A stretch of 16,314 nt of DNA, from positions 1 through 16,314 of the forward strand of contig CADDYT010000147.1 in the NCBI GenBank assembly GCA_902810755.1, written 5' to 3'. Positions within the stretch are counted from its first letter, which is position 1. Every line of letters starts with the position of its first letter. Shown here one piece after another: positions 1 to 6,919 of this stretch. The translations under genes were made by a program, and so were the position numbers. The notes under the pieces were generated by a model. The model had not been told where the DNA came from. It made no database searches and worked only from the letters and a program-made list of their open reading frames with translations. This DNA comes from Chloroflexota bacterium. GTDB lineage: Bacteria; Chloroflexota; Ktedonobacteria; Ktedonobacterales; Ktedonobacteraceae.

Positions 1-2
1 CA

Positions 3-1160
3 TCACAGGCGTTTCGCATCGCGCAGATCTGCTTCGTCTGCGCGCTCATTCTCTTCTTTATCATGGCCTCGCTGCTGGTCTACAGCCGCAACAGTCGCCT
101 TGATAGCGGCAACACAATCAGGCGCGGCCAGCAAACCACTGCAACGGTCGCCCCGCCGACAGCTACGTGGCAGCCGTTGCCCTCGCCGCCATCGACCGAG
201 GCCGATAACAGCGCGACCTACGTGGAGCTACAGGGCAACGGCTATATCTACATGAACGGCGGCTATCGCGGGCCGAACAGCGACCCGCACTACGACCGCA
301 GCTTCTATCGCTACAATATCGCCAGCGCGCGCTGGGAGACGCTGGCAAGCGGCAACTTCCCCGGCATGGTCAACAACGCTGCCGCGCTGGATGAACGAGG
401 CAATCTCTTCTTCACCGTTGGCTATTCATCTGATAGCTACGCCGTCACCTCCCTGCTGTATGAATACCGGCCCGCGCAGGCAACGTTGCAGAAGATTGAG
501 CCGCCCGCGCAGATGCCCGTTGGCTTCGGCGCGGCCATGATCGCCGATCAGCAGGGACATCTCTACATCACGCAGGGCTTCATGCAGGCTGGAAACCCGG
601 CGGCGAGCGCGGGGACAGGCTGGTATCGCTATGATATCGCGACAGGACACTGGCGCCAGCTTGCTCCGTTGCCGCTCGGCCTGGGCTACGTCGTGCTGGC
701 CCCCGACGGCGCGGGCAGCATCCTCCTGCTCGGCGGCTCCACGGATGCCGGGCAGAGTTATCCCACTACACACATCTACCGCTACAATATCGCCCTCAAC
801 GCCTGGACGCTTGCCCCGGTCAGCACGCCGCTCGCCTTCAGTGGCGCGGCAAGCTGCCTGGCCGCGCCGGGTTACGCAGTCATCATCGGCGGCTATGACG
901 CGGCGCATCACACCTCGCGCAACGCCGTCTGGCTGCTTGATCTGCGCGCCCTCCGCTGGACGCAACTCACCACCATCCCCGATGGCGGCTCCCTCTTAGG
1001 CGCAGCCGCCTGCGATGGACACGGCCATGTCTTCCTCCTGCGCGGCGCCAACAACCCCAGCCAGCCCACCGCCGACTTCTGGGAATTAACCATCGCTAAC
1101 GCTCACGAAAAAACGGGAAGGCTACGGCATGCTACAATTCAGGGGCGAACAGTGTCATAG
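3..1160 (+). CDS. Membrane-anchored kelch-repeat beta-propeller protein (5'-partial)
   Basis: The reading frame is open to the left edge, so the true start lies outside the window and the first internal ATG (position 63) is probably not the start. The visible 385 residues open with a hydrophobic stretch (about residues 6-27, containing CFVCALILFFIMASLLVY) followed by Ser/Arg/Asn residues and a Thr/Pro-rich linker. The rest is a kelch-type propeller: repeated glycine-rich strands such as YIYMNGGY, LLLGGS and VIIGGY alternate with YxYNIAxxxW-type strands (YRYNIASARW, YRYDIATGHW, YRYNIALNAW, WLLDLRALRW). Basic residues before the helix and the propeller after it suggest an extracytoplasmic propeller on a single anchor. 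The missing N-terminus could be a cytoplasmic domain; a Ser/Thr kinase would be plausible in this phylum but cannot be seen. No ligand or enzymatic role can be assigned. The 3' end overlaps the convergent phosphorylase gene by 22 bp. Confidence 0.8.
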   Translation, partial: SQAFRIAQICFVCALILFFIMASLLVYSRNSRLDSGNTIRRGQQTTATVAPPTATWQPLPSPPSTEADNSATYVELQGNGYIYMNGGYRGPNSDPHYDRSFYRYNIASARWETLASGNFPGMVNNAAALDERGNLFFTVGYSSDSYAVTSLLYEYRPAQATLQKIEPPAQMPVGFGAAMIADQQGHLYITQGFMQAGNPAASAGTGWYRYDIATGHWRQLAPLPLGLGYVVLAPDGAGSILLLGGSTDAGQSYPTTHIYRYNIALNAWTLAPVSTPLAFSGAASCLAAPGYAVIIGGYDAAHHTSRNAVWLLDLRALRWTQLTTIPDGGSLLGAAACDGHGHVFLLRGANNPSQPTADFWELTIANAHEKTGRLRHATIQGRTVS

Positions 1161-2446
1161 ATGAGCGGGCCGACAGAGACAGGCTCATCGCTCCACGTGT
1201 AGGCGGCGAGCAGAGAGTCGCGGATAGCCTCGATATCGGCTTCGCTGCGCGCGTGAACCTCTACCAGTGGTTCACCGGCCTGCATGTAATCGCCCACTTT
1301 GGCCTGCAGGATGAGGCCCGTGCGGTGGTCAATGGCATCTCCCTTTTTGAAACGTCCGGCCCCCAGATGCATGCTGGCAATGCCCACCTGTTCCGCGTGA
1401 ATGCCCGCAATGTAGCCACTACGCGGCGCGGACAGCATTGAGCGCACGGGAGCAGCGGGAAGTAGTTCAGGATGCTCAATCTGCCGCGCATCGCCTCCCT
1501 GCGCGGCAATGACCTCCGCCAGTTTCGCCACACCCGCCCCGCTCTGGATGGCCTGCTCAACGCGCTGCTCCGCCTCGCCCATGCTGCTGACCATGCCGGT
1601 CATCGTCAGCAGTTCAGCCGCCTCGTGATGACAGAGAGAGGAAACATCTTCTGGCCCCACGCCATGCAGGATGGCGATGGCCTCGGCCATTTCCAGCGCG
1701 TTCCCGACGGCACGGCCCAGCGGTTGATTCATGGATGAAATAACGGCGACAGTATGCACCCCGGCCAGTTTGCCGATATCGACCATGCGCCGCGCCAGTT
1801 CATACGCCTGCTCCACCTGCTTCATGAAGGCGCCGGAGCCAACCTTGACATCCAGCAGCAGATGGGACGCGCCAATCGCCAGCTTCTTGCTCATGATACT
1901 GGCAGCGATCAGGGGAATGCTCTCAATCGTGCCGGTCACGTCGCGCAGGGCATACATCTTGCCATCGGCAGGGGCGAGATCGCTCGACTGCCCGGCCAGC
2001 ACGATACGATGCCGCTCGAAGATACGCAGGAACTCATCGCGCGAAAGCGTGGAACGAAAGCCGCTGATCGACTCCAGCTTATCGACGGTGCCGCCGGTGA
2101 AGCCGAGGCCGCGCCCGGTCATCTTGCCCACCGCGACGCCGCAGGCCGCCACCAGCGGGGCCACCGCCAGCGTCACCTTATCGCCTACGCCGCCCGTGCT
2201 ATGCTTGTCAATGACCGGAGAGAGGATATCACGCAAATGCAACTCATCGCCCGAACGGGCCATCGCCAGCGTCAGGTCGGTGGTCTCGCGGGCATCCATG
2301 CCGCGCCAGAAGACCGCCATCATCCAGGCCGACATCTGGTAATCAGGTATATTACCTGCCGTATATTGCTCCACCAGCCAGCCAATCTCCTCCGTACTGA
2401 GCGTCGCGCCCTCACGCTTCTTGATGATAAGTTCTACTGCCTGCAT
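1139..2446 (-). CDS. pdp: Pyrimidine-nucleoside phosphorylase
   Basis: Catalyses reversible phosphorolysis of pyrimidine (deoxy)nucleosides to the base plus (deoxy)ribose 1-phosphate, a cytoplasmic salvage step. The 435-aa length is normal for the Pdp/DeoA family. An N-terminal alpha domain is followed by the phosphate-binding segment KHSTGGVGDK (residues 81-90) and the family signature TGRGLGFTGGTVDKLE (110-125). A conserved serine-lysine motif (ASIMSKKLAIG) and DVKVGSGAFMK follow, and the C-terminal alpha/beta domain contains the typical MHLGAGRFKKGDAIDHRTG. The start is supported by an AGGGGAG ribosome-binding site 4 nt upstream of ATG. Bacterial Pdp accepts both uridine and thymidine whereas DeoA prefers thymidine, and sequence alone does not separate them securely. 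It appears monocistronic, with an extended -10 promoter upstream, and its tail overlaps the convergent kelch gene. Confidence 0.95.
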   Translation of the reverse strand: MQAVELIIKKREGATLSTEEIGWLVEQYTAGNIPDYQMSAWMMAVFWRGMDARETTDLTLAMARSGDELHLRDILSPVIDKHSTGGVGDKVTLAVAPLVAACGVAVGKMTGRGLGFTGGTVDKLESISGFRSTLSRDEFLRIFERHRIVLAGQSSDLAPADGKMYALRDVTGTIESIPLIAASIMSKKLAIGASHLLLDVKVGSGAFMKQVEQAYELARRMVDIGKLAGVHTVAVISSMNQPLGRAVGNALEMAEAIAILHGVGPEDVSSLCHHEAAELLTMTGMVSSMGEAEQRVEQAIQSGAGVAKLAEVIAAQGGDARQIEHPELLPAAPVRSMLSAPRSGYIAGIHAEQVGIASMHLGAGRFKKGDAIDHRTGLILQAKVGDYMQAGEPLVEVHARSEADIEAIRDSLLAAYTWSDEPVSVGPLIYDTVRP

Positions 2447-2499
2447 GCGCTCCCCTTTCTGCTAATTGCCTGACCCCGCAAAGGATGTTCTTTCTCAAG

Positions 2500-2508
2500 A
2501 GTATAGCA
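2500..2508 (-). promoter_or_regulatory. Extended -10 promoter for pdp
   Basis: The minus strand reads TGCTATACT, an extended -10 element (TGn plus TATACT, 5 of 6 matches to TATAAT). No good -35 box lies 16-18 nt upstream, as is common for extended -10 promoters. The predicted start near 2493 gives a leader of about 47 nt carrying the AGGGGAG ribosome-binding site. The same nonamer lies before the HPP gene on the other strand. Confidence 0.5.
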
Positions 2509-2543
2509 CAATCCAGTCCGGTAGCCGCGAGCAGGAAGGAAGA

Positions 2544-2590
2544 GCGCGGAGAGGAGTGATGCCGTGCCGTAGTATCATTCCTCACCGCGT
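2544..2590 (-). terminator. Strong intergenic hairpin, possible operon terminator
   Basis: An imperfect inverted repeat: GCGCGG, one A/A mismatch, GAGGAGTGAT, a 13-nt loop, ATCATTCCTC, A, CCGCGT. This gives about 16 pairs including G-T wobbles. It lies downstream of the DUF2089 operon and upstream of the pdp promoter, so termination of the operon is plausible. On the minus strand the stem is followed by a pyrimidine-rich run (GCTCTTCCTTCC) rather than a clean T tract, so it is not a textbook intrinsic terminator. Confidence 0.4.
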
Positions 2591-2651
2591 TCTACCGGAG
2601 AAACACGAACGGGAGTAAGGGGATGAAGAATGTTCCGCGTTTTTCTCGCAC

Positions 2652-2852
2652 TTACAAGATGATCTCCTGAACGCCGGGCAGGCTCATCAGGACTTCGGGA
2701 AAGGCTCCCGCGTGTACCGCCTCGCGCACCACCTCATTGACCAGCGGGGCAGCGATTGGCCCCGTCTGAATGGCCAGCCGGTCGCCCTTTCTGACTTCCA
2801 GCGAATAGCGCACCAGCACCTGAGCAAGGCGCTGCAAACGTTGATCGGCCAT
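2652..2852 (-). pseudogene. Truncated M29-family aminopeptidase N-terminus
   Basis: The 66-residue product begins MADQRLQRLAQVLVRYSLEV, continues with a KGDRLAIQTGPIAAPLV segment and ends SLPGVQEIIL. This matches the first 65 or so residues of thermophilic aminopeptidases (AmpS/AmpT type, peptidase family M29), which are normally about 370-410 aa. All metal ligands and the catalytic residues lie in the missing part, so the product cannot be a peptidase. None of the three frames after the stop resembles the rest of an M29 enzyme, so the remainder looks deleted rather than frameshifted. The ATG is 20 nt downstream of the preceding gene's stop, with a weak AAAGGA site about 11 nt upstream, so it may still be transcribed and translated with the operon. 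A retained small protein with a new role is possible but unsupported. Confidence 0.65.
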
Positions 2853-2872
2853 GATGTCGTTTTTCCTTTCAA

Positions 2873-4012
2873 TTAATCATATTTTCCGGGCCGGTAGGGT
2901 TCGCGGAAAGCGGCGGCGATGGAGCGGCCCATCTCGCGGCCAGGGCGGCCCATCTCACGGCCAAAGCTGGCCCATTCGTGACCGAAATCGGCCCATTCAC
3001 GCCCGAAGTCGGCCCAACCGGCGGTAAAGTCGGTCCAGGATGCGCCCGTGCGACGGGGGCTGCCGCCACCGAACAGGCGCAGATTGCCGCCAACGTGGAT
3101 ATTGAGCGTTGCCGCGCCCTCCCCATAGGTGAGGGTGACGAAGCCGCCGCCATGCGCGAAGGTGACACCATCGCCGCTGGCATTGCCGCCGACAATGGCG
3201 TGAATGGTCAGGCTGGCGTTCTCCGGCAGGTAGAGGCGAGCGTTGCCGCCAACGTGGAAGTGGTTGTGGCTTTCTGGCGGGAAGGCCACCGCCGCCCGCA
3301 GATTGCCGCCCACCATGCTGGAGCGCACGCTTTTTGCCCCTTCGATCTGCAGGTTGCCGCCCACTTTGCTCAGCGCGACTTCCGCGTCGGCGCTGCCGGA
3401 GATATCCGCGTTGCCGCCCACCGCGTTGCAGGTCAGGCGCGCAGCGATACCGTCAGCATCCAGATTGCCGCCAACGACATCGATGGCCGCCGTTTCGGCG
3501 TGTTCGAGCGAGAGGTTGCCGCCCACCGCGTCGAGTTCGCTGCGAGCGATGTCCTTCAGGACGGCATTGCCGCCGATGCCGCGCTGACTGCGCAGGCGCG
3601 GCATGCGGACAGCGCGTAGATTGCCGCCGGTCGCGAACAACTCTGCCACCTCGCTTACATTCGCCAGATCGACATTGCCGTAGGTATCGCGCAGAAAGAC
3701 ATTGCCGCCAACGCCATCCAGCAGAACATTGCCCGCGCCCTCGATAGCGGCGTTACGACCGACCTGCCGCGCCTCAATATCGGTGAAGATTGATCCGACG
3801 ACGCGCCTGATAGCCGGAATACGCAGCCGCAGGTCGCTACGGCAATCTCTGATAACGACCGTATCATTTTCTTGCTGCAACACCGCAACGGGGCCATCCG
3901 TCTCAACGCTGATCTCCTGTCGCTCCCAGGGCTGCACCGTCAAATTGCCCGCAAGCTGCTCAATAACCGCTCGCGGCTTTCTGCCACTGATGGCAAAAGT
4001 CTGTTGGGTCAT
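2873..4012 (-). CDS. VGGN-ladder beta-strand-repeat protein (DUF4097-like)
   Basis: A 379-aa protein with no signal peptide or membrane segment, so probably cytoplasmic. Residues 1-66 form an N-terminal beta domain alignable with the upstream paralogue (shared MTQQTF start and R/DLxLxIP end). From about residue 87 to 315 it is a solenoid-like array in which (V/I)GGN recurs with Asn at 149, 166, 183, 201, 220, 237, 257 and 277, every 17-20 residues, and a last copy at 310. This suggests stacked beta rungs with an Asn ladder. The tail (about 326-362) is a heptad series based on EWADFGR/EWASFGR, an aromatic amphipathic helix. A GGGAG ribosome-binding site 6 nt from ATG supports the start. It is fourth in the operon, 80 nt after its longer paralogue, and lacks that protein's proline-rich and SHOCT-like tail. 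The fold resembles DUF4097 or bactofilin-type beta-helix proteins; the function is unknown. Confidence 0.8.
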   Translation of the reverse strand: MTQQTFAISGRKPRAVIEQLAGNLTVQPWERQEISVETDGPVAVLQQENDTVVIRDCRSDLRLRIPAIRRVVGSIFTDIEARQVGRNAAIEGAGNVLLDGVGGNVFLRDTYGNVDLANVSEVAELFATGGNLRAVRMPRLRSQRGIGGNAVLKDIARSELDAVGGNLSLEHAETAAIDVVGGNLDADGIAARLTCNAVGGNADISGSADAEVALSKVGGNLQIEGAKSVRSSMVGGNLRAAVAFPPESHNHFHVGGNARLYLPENASLTIHAIVGGNASGDGVTFAHGGGFVTLTYGEGAATLNIHVGGNLRLFGGGSPRRTGASWTDFTAGWADFGREWADFGHEWASFGREMGRPGREMGRSIAAAFREPYRPGKYD

Positions 4013-4040
4013 AGCACGCTCCCTTTCAATTTGAAACCTT

Positions 4041-4068
4041 GCAGGCGCGCGAGCGGTCGTGCGCCTGC
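4041..4068 (-). other. Intercistronic hairpin between the two paralogues
   Basis: The plus strand reads GCAGGCGCGCGA, loop GCGG, TCGTGCGCCTGC, a 12-bp GC-rich stem with a single G-T position (an A-C mismatch in the minus-strand RNA). It sits in the 80-nt gap between the two repeat-protein genes. No T tract follows on the minus strand, so mRNA processing, stabilisation or partial attenuation is more likely than full termination. Confidence 0.55.
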
Positions 4069-4092
4069 GAGTAATGTCTGGCGTTACCGCAT

Positions 4093-5976
4093 TTATCCGC
4101 CCAGGGATTCAAGTAACAAATCGCCTTCTTCGGGGGTGATACGGCCTTCGGCGATCATGCGCAGAATGGCCTCGCGCTCCTTTTCGGGGTCAACCGGGGG
4201 AGCGGATGCTGCCTGCTCATCGCTGCCCTGGCTCTGCGTTCCGCTTTCCGGGTTTGCTACCACTGATTCCACCGGCTCTACTGGCGCTACCGGGTTCACC
4301 GGTTGTACTGGCGAAACTGGTGGAATCGGTGGGACCGGCATACCAGGGGAAGGCGGCGCACCCGGAGGAACTGGCGGGGCCGGAGGTGGCGTGGGGATGC
4401 GCAGGTTGGTGAAGGCGCGTTCCACGGCTTCGAGCGCACCGGCGATGCCTTCGGCTGCCGCCTTGCGCGCCTCTTCCTGGATGCGTTCCAGGCGCTCAGG
4501 GCCGATGCGCCACTCGCGGTCGTTGATGCGCACGTTGAAGCGCGCGCCCTGTTCTCTGGCGCGACGGGCCATTTCTTCATTGCGACGGGCCTGTTCTCTG
4601 GCACGCCGCCCCTGCTCCTCGGCGTAGCGGCGGCTGCGTTCGGCGCTGCGCCGTGCATGTTCTTCGGCTCGCTGCTGGGCGCGGCGCATGCGCTCCTCAA
4701 TCCTTTGGGCGATCTCACCGGCCCACTCGCTGCCATAGGCCGCTGTCCCGCCGATGACCTGACCGAGGTCGCGGCTGAGTTCCTGCCCCAGTTTGCTCAT
4801 CTCTTTGCCCAGCTCCTGCCCCATCTTACTCATCTCTTTGCCCAGGCTGGCCATTTCGCGCTCGAACTCTTTCCAGGAGCCGCCGCTGCTGCTGCTGGTG
4901 CGCGGCCCGCTCCCGCCGCCACGCAGGTCGAGGTCTCCACCGACGTTCAATTCAAGGTGGGCCGCGCCGTTGCCGTAGACGAGCGTGACGACGCTGCCGC
5001 CCTCACCAGAGGCGATAAAACTGCCGTTGACATCGCCGCCGACAGCAGCCTGAATGCTCAGATTCGGCTCGTCCGGCAAAATGATGCTGGCATCGCCGCC
5101 GACATTGAGACGCGCCGTGCTGTCGGGCGCGAAAGCTGCCTGTAAGCGCAGGTCAGAGCCAATGCTGCCTATCTCGACGTTACCTTGCAGGCCGCTCAAT
5201 TCAGCGTCCGCGCCAACGCCGCCGACATGCAGGTTACCGCCCACGCCACTGATACTGACATCGGCCCCGACAAAGCCAATCTCGACATCGCCCTCAACGT
5301 CGCTAACTTCACAGGAAGCGCCAACATTGCCCACCTGCACAGTCGCGGCTCCGTTAATCGTAATGTCCGCGCCAACACTGGCAATGGCGATCTCTGTATG
5401 GGAGCTGCCCTCCACCTGGCAATCCGCGCCGACGGTGCCAACACGCAGCGCCTGCGCGATATTCTCGGCATCCAGACTGCTGCCAACGGTGCCAATCACA
5501 ACGGTCTGCGCATCCTCTATCGACAGGTCAACGCCCACAGCCTCAATTTCCACCTCACCGATTGAACGCAGGGCAACATCAGAGCCGGTATGGCTGCGCA
5601 CGTGCAGTTCTGGCGTACCGGCCACGCTCAGGTCGCCATTGACGCGCGCCAGCACAACGGCCTCGCTGATATCTTCCAGGTCGGTATCGCCGTTGATGTT
5701 GGTAAGTTCAACGCGCTGAATGCCCTCGATGGAGACATCGCCATCGACATCTGATGCGCTGACGCTGCCATTGCCGGGTATCCAGAGGTCAATATCGTCA
5801 TCACTCCGGCTGAGAACGAGGGTCTCGCCTTCCTGGTAAAGCTGGGAAAGGCGGCCTCCGGTTTCGAGTTTGATGGCCTGCTCGCCCCACCGACGCACGA
5901 CGAGATCGCCTTCAACATGGCTGATGACCACTCGCGGCGCTGTCCCTTCGCTCAAAGGAAAAGTTTGTTGCGTCAT
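4093..5976 (-). CDS. Beta-strand-repeat / coiled-coil / SHOCT-like multidomain protein
   Basis: A 627-aa protein without signal peptide or membrane helix. Residues 1-355 form a DUF4097-like beta-repeat array paralogous to the downstream gene, with VGAD, VGGD or INGD where that one has VGGN. Residues about 367-405 contain two near-identical 11-residue units (GKEMSKMGQEL, GKEMSKLGQEL). Residues 431-474 are four further Arg/Glu-rich 11-mers (RRAQQRAEEHA and relatives). Both read as hendecad coiled coils. A small conserved-looking segment (480-526, with REWRIGPERLERI) and a Pro/Val-rich linker (528-570) follow. The C-terminus (596-626, ILRMIAEGRITPEEGDLLLESL) is a SHOCT-like/YvlB-type two-helix motif. 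The start has GGAGG 5 nt upstream. The gene lies 52 nt after the small SHOCT-like gene. A scaffold or polymer role, perhaps in envelope stress as for LiaX/YvlB, is inference. Confidence 0.8.
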   Translation of the reverse strand: MTQQTFPLSEGTAPRVVISHVEGDLVVRRWGEQAIKLETGGRLSQLYQEGETLVLSRSDDDIDLWIPGNGSVSASDVDGDVSIEGIQRVELTNINGDTDLEDISEAVVLARVNGDLSVAGTPELHVRSHTGSDVALRSIGEVEIEAVGVDLSIEDAQTVVIGTVGSSLDAENIAQALRVGTVGADCQVEGSSHTEIAIASVGADITINGAATVQVGNVGASCEVSDVEGDVEIGFVGADVSISGVGGNLHVGGVGADAELSGLQGNVEIGSIGSDLRLQAAFAPDSTARLNVGGDASIILPDEPNLSIQAAVGGDVNGSFIASGEGGSVVTLVYGNGAAHLELNVGGDLDLRGGGSGPRTSSSSGGSWKEFEREMASLGKEMSKMGQELGKEMSKLGQELSRDLGQVIGGTAAYGSEWAGEIAQRIEERMRRAQQRAEEHARRSAERSRRYAEEQGRRAREQARRNEEMARRAREQGARFNVRINDREWRIGPERLERIQEEARKAAAEGIAGALEAVERAFTNLRIPTPPPAPPVPPGAPPSPGMPVPPIPPVSPVQPVNPVAPVEPVESVVANPESGTQSQGSDEQAASAPPVDPEKEREAILRMIAEGRITPEEGDLLLESLGG

Positions 5977-6028
5977 GTTCTCCTCCCTGTATGTGCTACT
6001 CTCTGCGGATGCAGTTCCATTCGGGAAG

Positions 6029-6436
6029 CTACTCCGCGAAAATCTCTACTCGCTGGCCCTCTTCCAGGTCTTGCAGGTCGAGCAGGCGCCCGCTCGCGCC
6101 ATTCTCGATAGCGCGCAGCACATCTTCCAGCGCGCTGTTGCTCAACTGGGGGATCAGGCGCGACCCCAGGCGCAGGCTGACACGCAGCAAATTGACCGGC
6201 ATGGTCGCGGTCATCTGTATTTTCTGTTGTTTCGGGTTGAGGCCGCTCACGCGAATGCGCAGCGTGCGATTCCTGGACCGTGAGCGATCCATAGATCGTT
6301 CGCGCTCGCGCTCGCGCTCTCGTTCTGGTTCGGCCTCCGCCAGCGCGTCGAGCAATTGCGCGGCCTCCCCGGCGGTGACTTCGCCCGCCTCGACCATGCG
6401 CAAAATGCGGTCGCGCTCCTCTCTCAGAGCGGTCAT
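6029..6436 (-). CDS. SHOCT-like domain-containing small protein
   Basis: A 135-aa predicted cytoplasmic protein. Residues 6-33 (ERDRILRMVEAGEVTAGEAAQLLDAL) match the short two-helix motif found at the N-terminus of YvlB/LiaX-type proteins. A highly charged Arg-Glu linker (37-48), encoded by a GAGCGC tandem hexamer tract, leads to an 80-residue alpha/beta domain with LRIRVSGL, VNLLRVSLRLGSRLIPQL and a C-terminal EEGQRVEIFAE strand. That architecture is common beside DUF2089 genes in Chloroflexota. The ATG lies 6 nt after the DUF2089 stop, and its AAGGGA ribosome-binding site (9-nt spacing) overlaps the end of that gene, so translation is probably coupled. The biochemical role is unknown. The shared motif with the 627-aa protein suggests they interact or respond to the same partner, which is inference. 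Confidence 0.8.
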   Translation of the reverse strand: MTALREERDRILRMVEAGEVTAGEAAQLLDALAEAEPERERERERERSMDRSRSRNRTLRIRVSGLNPKQQKIQMTATMPVNLLRVSLRLGSRLIPQLSNSALEDVLRAIENGASGRLLDLQDLEEGQRVEIFAE

Positions 6437-6442
6437 GCTACA

Positions 6443-6802
6443 TCATCCCTTCAGCAGGCGAGCAGCCTCTTCAACGCTGATCTCTTTCGAGGCCAGCCGC
6501 TCAAGGATGGCCCGCCGGTCAACACGGCCATCGTTTTCCGGCGGGCCGCCCAGCGCCATCACAATTTCGTCCAGGCGGCTACGCGCCGTGTTGTAGGCGA
6601 TGCCCAGCTCGGCTGCCAGCTTCTGAATGTTGCCCCGGTACTTCACCAGTAGCTCAACAAACTCTAGCTGCTCTCTGCTCAGACGGCCAATCCAGCCAAG
6701 ACTGAAACGGCCCTCGATCACCACGCCGCTCTCCGGGCATTCGAGCCGCGTGACGATCAACTCCCCCCCACTCACAGGGTCGCGCGTAATTAACGGGTAC
6801 AT
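6443..6802 (-). CDS. DUF2089-family HTH regulator
   Basis: A 119-aa putative DNA-binding regulator, first gene of the operon. Residues 1-30 correspond to the DUF2089 zinc ribbon, but three of the four expected cysteines are replaced (DPVSGGE and CPESG instead of CPxCG pairs). The core IEGRFSLGWIGRLSREQLEFVELLVKYRGN is typical of the family. It is followed by an HTH (NIQKLAAELGIAYNTARSRLDEIV) and a C-terminal ILERLASKEISVEEAARLLKG helix pair that resembles the SHOCT-like motif of its operon partners. I chose the ATG at 6802 because GGAGG lies 8 nt upstream and because the promoter's -10 and -35 lie inside the longer frame that starts with TTG at 6925. The longer form would add a hydrophobic N-terminus but has no ribosome-binding site. 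It probably regulates its own operon, which is inference. Confidence 0.85.
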   Translation of the reverse strand: MYPLITRDPVSGGELIVTRLECPESGVVIEGRFSLGWIGRLSREQLEFVELLVKYRGNIQKLAAELGIAYNTARSRLDEIVMALGGPPENDGRVDRRAILERLASKEISVEEAARLLKG

Positions 6803-6884
6803 GCGATCTTCCTCCACAGCGAATGCTCTTTCTAGTTCCGCCAGTCTTTCTATCAGCCTGGCGTTTTTTATCACTGCTATGGTA

Positions 6885-6913
6885 ATAATAACCAGCAAAC
6901 ACAGATTTGTCAA
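6885..6913 (-). promoter_or_regulatory. Sigma70-type promoter of the DUF2089 operon
   Basis: The minus strand carries TTGACA (6908-6913), a 17-nt spacer and TATTAT (6885-6890), a near-consensus housekeeping promoter. The predicted start near 6878 gives a leader of about 75 nt before the ATG at 6802. The hspR-like gene uses the same hexamers with the same spacing. Confidence 0.8.
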
Positions 6914-6919
6914 TAGATA

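Noticed and set aside
2978..3619. Long plus-strand frames opposite the VGGN-repeat gene
   Set aside because: They are shadows produced by the repeated VGGN codons and lack ribosome-binding sites and family similarity.
3080..3740. Repeated TTGCCGCC on the plus strand, considered as a CRISPR-like or regulatory repeat
   Set aside because: The spacing varies and the repeats are in frame with the VGGN motif, so they are codons of a repetitive protein.
6298..6335. GAGCGC tandem hexamer tract considered as a phase-variable repeat
   Set aside because: Units are six bases long, so changes keep the reading frame, and the copies are already degenerate. It is simply the coding sequence of an Arg-Glu linker.
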